Below are positions 56,975-64,000 of a stretch of 64,000 bases of DNA, piece by piece. The position numbers were made by a program, and so were the translations under genes. The DNA is from Paenibacillus albus (GTDB lineage Bacteria; Bacillota; Bacilli; Paenibacillales; Paenibacillaceae): the NCBI RefSeq assembly GCF_003952225.1, contig NZ_CP034437.1, positions 1,283,501 to 1,347,500 of the forward strand, written 5' to 3'. The notes below the pieces were generated by a model, which saw only the letters and a list, made by a program, of their open reading frames with translations, was not told the origin of the DNA and did not search any database. Each line of letters begins with the position of its first letter. Within the stretch, counting starts at the first letter, position 1.

Positions 56975-58891
56975 ATGGAATCTACCATGAGGAAACTAAT
57001 TGCTACCGCGTTCGGAGCATTGCCGCTTGGCGCGATTAAACCGGCGGGCTGGCTAAAGAACCAGCTGCGCATTCAAGCAGATGGACTGACGGGACATCTC
57101 GAGGAGCAGTGGGGCGACGTTGGACCGGAGAACGGCTGGATAGGCGGAAGCGGCGAGAGCTGGGAGCGCGGTCCGTATTATCTGGATGGGATGCTGCCGC
57201 TCGCTTACTTGCTAGAGGATGAACAGCTCATAGCCAAGGCGCAGCGCTGGGTGGAATGGTCGCTCGCAAGCCAGAAGGAAGATGGCTCCTTCGGCCCTGT
57301 TGGAACCATTCAATCGGTGAATCAAGATATTAACAAGAAGCATGACTGGTGGCATTACATGATCATGCTGAAGGTGATGACGCAGTACAAGGAAGCGACG
57401 AATGATCCGCGAGTCGTGCCGTTCTTAACGAAGTTCTTCGGCTATGTCCGCAGCAAGATCGAAGCGATGCCGCTTGAAGGCTGGGCGAAGGCGCGCGGCG
57501 CTGAGATGCTGCTATGCATCCAGTGGCTGTACCGGGAGACCGGTGATGCTTCGCTGCTGGAGCTGGCTGATATTATCGCGGAGCAGACGAACGATTGGAC
57601 GGATGTTTTTCACGACTTCCCGTACTGGCGCAAGGTCGAGGAGTGGGATTGGACGACGCATGTCGTTAACGTGGCGATGGGCATTAAGACGCCGGGCATC
57701 CGTTATGAGCTGAGCGGCGCAGAGGTGGAACGTGCTGCCGTGCATCGCGGCATCGATAGCTTAATGACCTATCATGGACAAGCGCACGGCATGTTCTCTG
57801 GAGACGAGTGGCTGTCCGGCACGCATCCAAGCCAAGGCGTCGAGCTGTGCGCAGTTGTTGAATATATGTACTCGATGGAGAATCTGACGCGGGTGTTCGG
57901 CGAGGGACGGTTCGGGGATATTCTCGAAAAGGTTGCGTTCAACGCGCTGCCTGCGACGATCTCGAAGGATTGGTGCGCGCACCAGTATGACCAGCAGGTG
58001 AATCAGATTGTCTGTAACGTAGCTCCGCGCAACTGGAGCAACGGTCCGGACGCGAATCTGTTCGGTCTCGAGCCGAACTTCGGCTGCTGTACGGCGAACA
58101 TGCATCAAGGCTGGCCGAAGCTGGCTTCGCATCTGTGGATGAGCGATAACCATGACGGTCTGGCAGCTGTGTCCTATGCGCCATGTACCGTGCAAGCGCC
58201 GGTTGGCAATGGAGTTCCCGCAGCGGCAACGATCACGGTCAGCGGCGAGTATCCGTTCCGCGATACGGTCACGATTGATGTGGCGCTGGATCGCCAGAGC
58301 GCGGAATTCGCGATTTCGCTGCGGATCCCCGCATGGTGCGAGGCGCCGAGCTTGACGATTAACGGAGTTAAGCAGGAGCTTAACGTCGTTAACGGCTATG
58401 CTCGCGTAGAGCGGGAGTGGGTGAACGGCGAAGTGCTCACATTGACGCTGCCGATGGAGGTTCGCACCGTGTCTCGCAACCTGTACGCGATCAGCGTCGA
58501 GCGTGGACCGCTCGTGTTTGCGCTGCCGATTCAGGAGAACTGGCAGCTGCTGACGAAGCGGGAGAAGTTCCATGATTGGGAAGTCTACCCGGGCTCGCCT
58601 TGGAAATACGGCTTGCTGGCAGACAATAAGTACGAAGTGAGTCTAGCTGACGACGTGCCGTATCAGCCATTCGATGCGGAGCATGCGCCGGTTCGCCTCA
58701 AGGCGACAGGCCAGCTCGTCCGTGAATGGAAGATGGAGGGCAACAATGCTGGGACGCCGCCGATCTATCCGAAGACGGCGAATCAAGAATTCGCCGAGCT
58801 AACGCTCGTGCCGTATGGCAGCGCCCGCCTGCGCATTGGCGAGTTCCCGCTCATCGGTGAGAGAGAGAAAGCTTGGAAGAAGCAGCTATAA
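56975..58891 (+). CDS. GH127 beta-L-arabinofuranosidase
   Basis: A 638-residue enzyme of the GH127 (DUF1680) family, which releases L-arabinofuranose from hydroxyproline-rich plant glycoproteins and related glycans. Marks include AIKPAGWLKNQL and the Cys-Cys pair of FGCCTANMHQGW, where one Cys is the nucleophile and a Glu/Cys set binds zinc. There is no signal peptide. ATG at 56975 is ten bases after GGGAG; upstream in-frame codons lack a site. Its neighbour is the divergent AraC regulator; a terminator follows. Confidence 0.92.
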   Translation: MESTMRKLIATAFGALPLGAIKPAGWLKNQLRIQADGLTGHLEEQWGDVGPENGWIGGSGESWERGPYYLDGMLPLAYLLEDEQLIAKAQRWVEWSLASQKEDGSFGPVGTIQSVNQDINKKHDWWHYMIMLKVMTQYKEATNDPRVVPFLTKFFGYVRSKIEAMPLEGWAKARGAEMLLCIQWLYRETGDASLLELADIIAEQTNDWTDVFHDFPYWRKVEEWDWTTHVVNVAMGIKTPGIRYELSGAEVERAAVHRGIDSLMTYHGQAHGMFSGDEWLSGTHPSQGVELCAVVEYMYSMENLTRVFGEGRFGDILEKVAFNALPATISKDWCAHQYDQQVNQIVCNVAPRNWSNGPDANLFGLEPNFGCCTANMHQGWPKLASHLWMSDNHDGLAAVSYAPCTVQAPVGNGVPAAATITVSGEYPFRDTVTIDVALDRQSAEFAISLRIPAWCEAPSLTINGVKQELNVVNGYARVEREWVNGEVLTLTLPMEVRTVSRNLYAISVERGPLVFALPIQENWQLLTKREKFHDWEVYPGSPWKYGLLADNKYEVSLADDVPYQPFDAEHAPVRLKATGQLVREWKMEGNNAGTPPIYPKTANQEFAELTLVPYGSARLRIGEFPLIGEREKAWKKQL

Positions 58892-58907
58892 TCGCATTTG
58901 AAGAAAC

Positions 58908-58955
58908 AAAGAGCCTCTCTCCGCCACCATGGCCGGGGGAGGCTCTTGTTGTTGG
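58908..58955. terminator. Terminator of the GH127 gene
   Basis: AAGAGCCTC pairs with GAGGCTCTT, with extra CCG/CGG pairs inside; TTGTTGTT follows. The convergent small gene may share it. Confidence 0.7.
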
Positions 58956-58967
58956 CATCAGCCGCGC

Positions 58968-59429
58968 CTATTTGCAACCATGTCTCCGCTTCAACCGCAC
59001 AAGCCCGTGCTGCAGCACGTTATTGCCTGTTTGCGGCGTCAATGTCGGCTGCTCGCCAAGGCCGGTCACATTCAGAATGACGTTCCGGTTCACGCTGCGG
59101 CGAGTGATGCGAACCTCGTATTTGAACTGCACATTCGATACGTCGGCATAGACGAAGTTGGACGTGCCGGGGGCAAGCGATACGAGGCAGGTCGTCGTAT
59201 TGCAAGGCGTCAGCGTAAGCGCGACGGGCAGTCCGCTGGACCAGTCGAATACCTGAACCCTCATCTCGCGCGCGACTGTTTTGCCAAGGTTGACCAGATC
59301 AACCAGAGCAAAATTCGTTCCCGGATTGCGCCGGAGAATACCTGTGGAGAATACCGCTCGAACCGGAGTCCTTTTGCAGCCTGTACAGCCTTTTGTCATC
59401 TTGCTTGCGCTACCTGTCGCCCTTGCCAT
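58968..59429 (-). CDS. Unknown protein, 153 residues
   Basis: A basic protein with no clear signal peptide. The N-terminus is polar with CTGC (possible metal or disulfide site). The rest is beta-rich (MRVQVFDWSSGLPVALTL, FKYEVRITRRSV, NRNVILNVTGLG) and resembles an Ig- or sandwich-type domain. TTTCLVSLAPGTSNFVY holds another Cys. AAGGGAGG lies 13 bases before the ATG, a little far. It might be a spore or cell-surface component by composition, but I do not recognise the family. Confidence 0.65.
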   Translation of the reverse strand: MARATGSASKMTKGCTGCKRTPVRAVFSTGILRRNPGTNFALVDLVNLGKTVAREMRVQVFDWSSGLPVALTLTPCNTTTCLVSLAPGTSNFVYADVSNVQFKYEVRITRRSVNRNVILNVTGLGEQPTLTPQTGNNVLQHGLVRLKRRHGCK

Positions 59430-59609
59430 ATGAATCTACCAGCCTCCCTTGATAGCGGCAATACTGCCGCACACTCGTACTATTACATGCGACGGGGAGC
59501 TGTTTGGCACGGGTTAATTGCCTCACCATGCATGAAATAAGTGGAAACGTCCACAATATAAGGGGCTTTCCATTACTCGCAGTTCAAACAAAGGAGAAGA
59601 ACGACAACT

Positions 59610-60269
59610 ATGCGAAATCGTTGCATCAAAGTGATCATGCTCTGCCTGGCGCTAACCTTAGGACTAGCTCCCGCAGCTGTAGAAGCAAGCAGTGCTGTCG
59701 ACCACTCTCACGGTCATAACGACTGCTGGACGCAGTCGATGTGGCAGCTCAAGGACAACATGAGAAGGCTGTGGACAGATCATGCGATCTACACGCAATC
59801 CTATATTGTCAGCGCAACTTCGAATCTACCGGACAAGGATAAAGTGCTTGAGCGTCTGCTTCGCAACCAGCAGGACATTGGCAATGCGATCAAGCCTTAT
59901 TACGGCGAAGCTGCCGGCAATAAGCTGTCCGAGCTGCTGCGGGAGCATATTCTGCTCGCAGGGCAGATTACGGGCGCAGCCATGAGCGGCAATCAAGCGG
60001 ACTTGGCGAAGTTCAACAAGGCGTGGTATCAGAATGCGGATGATATGGCCAAGTTCTTGAGCGGCGCGAATCCGAACTGGTCGTACAAGGAGCTTAAATC
60101 GCTGCTCGACCGCCATCTGGGATTTGTTGCGACACAGCTGACTACAAGGCTGGCGAAGGATTGGGATGGTCAGATCAAAGCGTTCGACGATGGGCTGACA
60201 CATCTTTATATGCTATCGGATACGCTGACGAACGGAATTATCAAGCAATTCCCTGACAAGTTTAAGTGA
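59610..60269 (+). CDS. Secreted helical protein, unknown function
   Basis: A 219-residue protein with a clear signal peptide (VIMLCLALTLGLAPAAVEA). A His-rich start of the mature chain (DHSHGHNDCW) could bind metal. The remainder is alpha-helical with regular amphipathic stretches, ending LYMLSDTLTNGIIKQFPDKFK. ATG at 59610 follows AAAGGAG. No enzyme motif was seen. It stands alone between a minus-strand gene and an AraC gene. Confidence 0.78.
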   Translation: MRNRCIKVIMLCLALTLGLAPAAVEASSAVDHSHGHNDCWTQSMWQLKDNMRRLWTDHAIYTQSYIVSATSNLPDKDKVLERLLRNQQDIGNAIKPYYGEAAGNKLSELLREHILLAGQITGAAMSGNQADLAKFNKAWYQNADDMAKFLSGANPNWSYKELKSLLDRHLGFVATQLTTRLAKDWDGQIKAFDDGLTHLYMLSDTLTNGIIKQFPDKFK

Positions 60270-60398
60270 ACGAACCTGGCTTAGAGAGCCGCTGGCAGAA
60301 ATGCCGGCGGTTTTTTTACATATGGCAAGAAACATCAAGAACATACGAACTTCGTGCGGTACAATGAAGGCAGCAATTGAGGGGAGTAACTGGTTTCC

Positions 60399-61313
60399 AT
60401 GAGACAGGACTACTTGAAGCAGATTCAAATGACCATCGATTACGTAGAAGCGCATATCGCGGAGGAGCTTTCCTTATCGCATCTGGCTCGAATCGCGATG
60501 CTGTCCGATTTTCATTTTCACCGCGTCTTTCTGTCGATGGCCGGCGAGACGGTGATGGATTATGTGCGCAAACGGCGTCTGGCGAAATCCGCCTATCAAG
60601 TGGCCCACACGGATGCAAGGCTGCTCGACATTGCACTGGCTCAAGGGTTTCAGAATCATGAAACGTTCACGCGCGCATTCAAGCGCATGTTCGACCTAAC
60701 GCCGGCGGAATATCGCAAGCAAGGGATCAAGCCTGCGGCTTATTCGAAGCTGAACGTCTTGCAAGGCAAATTCAATCCTTATTTGGGAGGCATTCGAATG
60801 GATTATCGTTTAGTAACGAAACCTGCGTTCAAAGTGATTGGCTTCGATCTTAATACTTCCACGCGCGATGGCGAGAACCATCGTCAAATTCCGGCGTTCT
60901 GGCAGGAGTACATCAAAGGCGGCTGGGGCCGCCGGATTCCGAATCGCATTCATAAAGACAGCTGGGTGGAGCTTGGCCTCTGCCATAGCTTCGACATGGA
61001 AGCAGGAACGTTCAAATATACGATCGGGATGGAAGTTGACACTTTCGATGGCATAGAGGACAGCGATTTGGTCTGCCACGAGTTTGGCGCTGCCGAATAT
61101 GCGGTGTTCTCGACACCGAAGGTGCCGATGGAGCAGTTCTCGAATTCGATTCAAAGCACATGGGGAGCGGTCTTCAGCGAGTGGTTCCCGCATTCCGGTT
61201 ATGAGCATGCAGGCACGACAGAGTTCGAGTTGTATGACGAGGAACACTGTGGCCAGGGGCTGGACGAGGTATCGATGGATATCTATGTTCCTGTGAAACG
61301 TAAAGAAGCGTAG
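60399..61313 (+). CDS. AraC-type regulator with GyrI-like effector domain
   Basis: A 304-residue regulator in the Rob/SoxS-like order: DNA-binding domain first (residues 5-105; IDYVEAHIAEELSLSHLARI, then LLDIALAQGFQNHETFTRAF) and a GyrI-like effector-binding domain after it (about 130-300; ending DEVSMDIYVPVK). Such proteins often respond to small hydrophobic compounds. GAGGGGAG precedes the ATG at 60399. A terminator follows. Confidence 0.9.
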   Translation: MRQDYLKQIQMTIDYVEAHIAEELSLSHLARIAMLSDFHFHRVFLSMAGETVMDYVRKRRLAKSAYQVAHTDARLLDIALAQGFQNHETFTRAFKRMFDLTPAEYRKQGIKPAAYSKLNVLQGKFNPYLGGIRMDYRLVTKPAFKVIGFDLNTSTRDGENHRQIPAFWQEYIKGGWGRRIPNRIHKDSWVELGLCHSFDMEAGTFKYTIGMEVDTFDGIEDSDLVCHEFGAAEYAVFSTPKVPMEQFSNSIQSTWGAVFSEWFPHSGYEHAGTTEFELYDEEHCGQGLDEVSMDIYVPVKRKEA

Positions 61314-61356
61314 GCATCAGCATCAAAGCATCAGCTACGCGCCATAATAGAGGATA

Positions 61357-61389
61357 AGCGTGCTGCCCCGAGGGGCGGTACGCTTTTTT
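61357..61389 (+). terminator. Terminator after the AraC-GyrI gene
   Basis: AGCGTGCTGCCCC pairs with GGGGCGGTACGCT, then six T. Confidence 0.85.
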
Positions 61390-61491
61390 GCGCACTATTC
61401 ATTTTTCGCCTGAATCCGTTTGGCAGCGAAAATTGTGGAGAAGCTGAGCGGCTTGTAGAAGGAAAAAGGAGAACTGCTAGAAAAAATCCCG

Positions 61492-61520
61492 TTGAGCTGT
61501 GCATTTTTCGCGTTTATTCT
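61492..61520 (+). promoter_or_regulatory. Candidate promoter of the GH35 gene
   Basis: TTGAGC (61492-61497), 17 bases, then TATTCT (61515-61520), 33 bases before the GH35 start. Partial matches only. Confidence 0.35.
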
Positions 61521-61552
61521 TGTCTACATATCGTTGGAAGGGAGCGAGCAGG

Positions 61553-63322
61553 TTGCATTCATTTTCAATAGAAAAATCTGGTTTCGTATATGATGGCGAA
61601 CCTATAAGGCTGCTCTCAGGGGCCATGCATTATTTTCGAACTGTGCCGGCCTATTGGAAGGATCGGTTGCTCAAGCTGAAGGCTTGCGGCTTGAATACGG
61701 TGGAGACTTATATTCCTTGGAACCTTCATGAGCCGAAGGAAGGCGAATTTCATTTTGAGGGGATCGCTGACGCAGCCGCCTTTGTGGAGCTTGCCGGCAG
61801 TCTCGGCCTCCATGTCATCGTTCGGCCAAGCCCGTATATTTGCTCGGAGTGGGAATTCGGCGGTTTGCCGGCATGGCTGCTGGCAAACCCTTATATACAG
61901 CTAAGATGTAGCCACCCGGCGTTTCTCGCCAAGGTAGATGCTTATTACGATGAGCTGATACCTCGGCTCGCGCCTCTGTTGTGCACGAACGGCGGACCGA
62001 TTATCGCGGTGCAAGTGGAGAATGAATACGGCAGCTACGGCAATGATGCGAAGTACTTGGCGCATCTGAAGGACGGGCTCATTAAGAGAGGCATCGATGT
62101 GCCTCTGTTCACCTCGGATGGCCCGACCGACGCTCTGCTGCAAGGCGGGTCAGTTCCCGGCGTGCTCTCTACCGTTAATTTCGGCTCGGACGCAGTGTCG
62201 GCATTCGCCAAGCTGAGAAAATACCAGCCGGACGGCCCGCTGATGTGCATGGAATTCTGGAACGGATGGTTCGATCATTGGGGCGAGCCCCATCATACGC
62301 GTGGCGCGCTCGACGCGGCTGGCGTACTCGATGACATGCTGAAGGCCGGAGCCTCCGTCAACTTCTATATGTTCCACGGCGGCACGAACTTCGGCTACTA
62401 TAACGGGGCGAACTGCCAAGAGCCGGATCGCTACGATCCGACCATTACGAGCTACGATTATGATGCGATGCTTAATGAGGCAGGCGAGCCGACGGACAAA
62501 TATTTTGCCGCGCGGGATGTCATTGCCCGTTACATGCCTTTGGGTGAGCTGGAGCTCCCGCCGGCAATAGCGAAGCAAGCGTATGGCCGTGTCGAGCTGG
62601 CAGAACAAGCTGTCTTGTTCGAGCAATTGAATGCTATATCCGCTCCGACGCAATCCGTTACGCCGCTTCCGATGGAGAGACTGGGCCAGCAGCACGGCTT
62701 TATTCTTTATTCCACGCGAATTTCCGGTCCTCGCCCGGCTGAACAGCTGTATCTGCATGACGTTCGCGACAGGGCGCTAATCTTCTTGGATGGCGTATAT
62801 CAGGGCGTGATCGAACGTGCTCCGGTACCGCAATCCGTAACGATTACCGTGCCTGAAGGCGGGTCAAAACTTGACATTCTAGTAGAGAATATGGGCAGAA
62901 TCAACTATGGCCCTTACTTGAAAGACCATAAAGGCATTACTGAAGGGGTAAGGCTCGGCTTCCAATACCTGTTTGATTGGACGATCCGGCCGCTGCCGCT
63001 AGAGGAATTGTCGCACCTAACCTTTGCAGGCGGAGATGCTAGAGTCGCCGCGGGACCGAAGTTTTACAGAGGGAAGCTGCAAGTAGAAGGCTCCCCGGCA
63101 GACACGTTCCTCGACATGCAAGGCTGGACGAAGGGCGTCGTCTTCCTGAACGGTTTCAATCTCGGCCGTTACTGGAACAAAGGACCGCAGCGGACCCTAT
63201 ATGTGCCTGCGCCGCTGCTTCGCGAGGGCGACAATGAACTCGTTATTTTTGAACTGCATGGGACAGATCAAAGCGCGGTCTATTTTACAGATTCGTCGAT
63301 TCTCGATCAGGCTCCAAGCTGA
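61553..63322 (+). CDS. GH35 beta-galactosidase
   Basis: A 589-residue beta-galactosidase. Family marks: IRLLSGAMHYFRT, the acid/base Glu in IAVQVENEYGSYG, the nucleophile Glu in MCMEFWNGWFDHWG, and MFHGGTNFGYYNGAN. The C-terminal part has beta-sandwich modules (WTKGVVFLNGFNLGRYW). No signal peptide, so it acts inside. TTG at 61553 follows GGAAGGGAG by eight bases. The GH125 gene begins 39 bases beyond the stop, probably in one operon. Confidence 0.93.
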   Translation: MHSFSIEKSGFVYDGEPIRLLSGAMHYFRTVPAYWKDRLLKLKACGLNTVETYIPWNLHEPKEGEFHFEGIADAAAFVELAGSLGLHVIVRPSPYICSEWEFGGLPAWLLANPYIQLRCSHPAFLAKVDAYYDELIPRLAPLLCTNGGPIIAVQVENEYGSYGNDAKYLAHLKDGLIKRGIDVPLFTSDGPTDALLQGGSVPGVLSTVNFGSDAVSAFAKLRKYQPDGPLMCMEFWNGWFDHWGEPHHTRGALDAAGVLDDMLKAGASVNFYMFHGGTNFGYYNGANCQEPDRYDPTITSYDYDAMLNEAGEPTDKYFAARDVIARYMPLGELELPPAIAKQAYGRVELAEQAVLFEQLNAISAPTQSVTPLPMERLGQQHGFILYSTRISGPRPAEQLYLHDVRDRALIFLDGVYQGVIERAPVPQSVTITVPEGGSKLDILVENMGRINYGPYLKDHKGITEGVRLGFQYLFDWTIRPLPLEELSHLTFAGGDARVAAGPKFYRGKLQVEGSPADTFLDMQGWTKGVVFLNGFNLGRYWNKGPQRTLYVPAPLLREGDNELVIFELHGTDQSAVYFTDSSILDQAPS

Positions 63323-63361
63323 ATCCAGCTTCACCAAATCCAAGTACAAGAGGTGTTTACG

Positions 63362-64000
63362 TTGCAATTATCCAAATCCATTCAAGATGTGCTGGCAACA
63401 GCAGAGAAAGAGCTTGCGCCGTATCCGAAGCTTGCTCACATGTTCAAACAATGCTTCCCGAATACGCTAGAGACGACAACGCGCCTTATGGAAGACGGCT
63501 CGACCTTCGTTATTACCGGAGATATTCCGGCGATGTGGCTGCGGGACTCCAGCGCTCAGGTTCGTCCTTATATTCAGCTGGCAACCGAAGATGAAGAGCT
63601 CGGCAACGTCATTGAGGGTCTCCTTAAGCGTCAGTTCACCAGCATCCTGATGGACCCTTACGCCAATGCCTTCAATGAAGAAGCCAACAACAACCGCTGG
63701 GAAGATGATATTACGGAGCTTCCTGAGCCGAATCCGTGGGTATGGGAGCGCAAATACGAGATCGATTCCCTCTGTTATCCGATCCAGATTGCGTACCTGT
63801 TCTGGAAGCAGACGGGCCGTACAAGCGCGTTCGATGCTACTTTCCGCGAAGCAGCAGAGCGAATCGTACAGCTGTGGCGCGTCGAGCAGCATCATATGGA
63901 GCAGTCTCCGTACCGGTTCACCCGCACCTCGGGTCCGGTGAGCGACACGATCCACAATAACGGAATGGGCGAACCGGTTTCCTATACAGGCATGACTTGG
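63362..64000 (+). CDS. GH125 exo-alpha-1,6-mannosidase (cut by the window edge)
   Basis: 213 codons are visible and the frame stays open to the right edge. TTG at 63362 follows AGAGGTG by eight bases. The product shows [19 protein letters not shown] and NNNRWEDD, hallmarks of the metal-independent GH125 alpha-mannosidases. The visible part is about half of the usual length of 430 or so residues. It is in an apparent operon with the GH35 gene and would remove mannose from imported glycans. Confidence 0.9.
   Translation, partial: MQLSKSIQDVLATAEKELAPYPKLAHMFKQCFPNTLETTTRLMEDGSTFVITGDIPAMWLRDSSAQVRPYIQLATEDEELGNVIEGLLKRQFTSILMDPYANAFNEEANNNRWEDDITELPEPNPWVWERKYEIDSLCYPIQIAYLFWKQTGRTSAFDATFREAAERIVQLWRVEQHHMEQSPYRFTRTSGPVSDTIHNNGMGEPVSYTGMTW

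Overview
The window looks like chromosomal DNA of an aerobic spore-forming Firmicute of the Paenibacillaceae (Paenibacillus/Cohnella type). This is an inference from moderately GC-rich codon use, strong AGGAGG-type ribosome binding sites, frequent TTG and GTG starts, a BclA-like collagen protein of spore coats, Lpl/Ytc-type sugar ABC systems paired with membrane AraC regulators, S-layer-anchored glycosidases and many glycoside hydrolases. No rRNA, tRNA, CRISPR array, transposase or prophage gene was seen.

Left part (1-9.9 kb): a SWIM-protein/SNF2-helicase pair on the minus strand, a guanine riboswitch with terminator ahead of a purine permease, an orphan CheD, and a run of PAS-GGDEF cyclase, viroplasmin/RNase HI and thioredoxin-like protein.

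9.9-17 kb: a probable spore-surface glycoprotein locus. A 1405-residue collagen-like protein with eight interspersed sugar-binding-like modules and a BclA-type C-terminal domain follows a glycosyltransferase on the minus strand. A second glycosyltransferase is divergent. The two glycosyltransferase genes share a 12-bp inverted repeat that holds both ribosome binding sites.

17-26 kb: a dCache-GGDEF-EAL signalling protein coupled to a sugar-binding lipoprotein; a GH172 enzyme with a consensus cre site in its leader; a 113-bp-period array of hairpins; a 52-residue membrane protein; an M48 protease overlapping an alpha/beta-hydrolase-like gene; and a ROK fructokinase.

26-48 kb and 56-64 kb: a carbohydrate-utilisation territory. 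It has AraC and LacI regulators next to an enolase-superfamily dehydratase, GH95, GH27 (with sugar-binding, X2 and SLH modules), an SGNH esterase, GH78, GH127, GH35 and GH125 enzymes. A sugar ABC importer has two permeases and two paralogous binding proteins, but no ATPase gene. The enzyme set (fucose, galactose, rhamnose, arabinose, mannose) fits removal of side chains from plant heteroglycans such as pectin or arabinogalactan. Importers and regulators would sense and take up the freed oligosaccharides, and kinases or dehydratases would process the monomers.

48-56 kb: mainly proteins of unknown function, a VOC protein, a cluster of a dispersed intergenic repeat that also occurs at the left edge of the window, and a second SNF2 helicase in which the SWIM domain is fused. 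The last gene (GH125) runs off the right edge.
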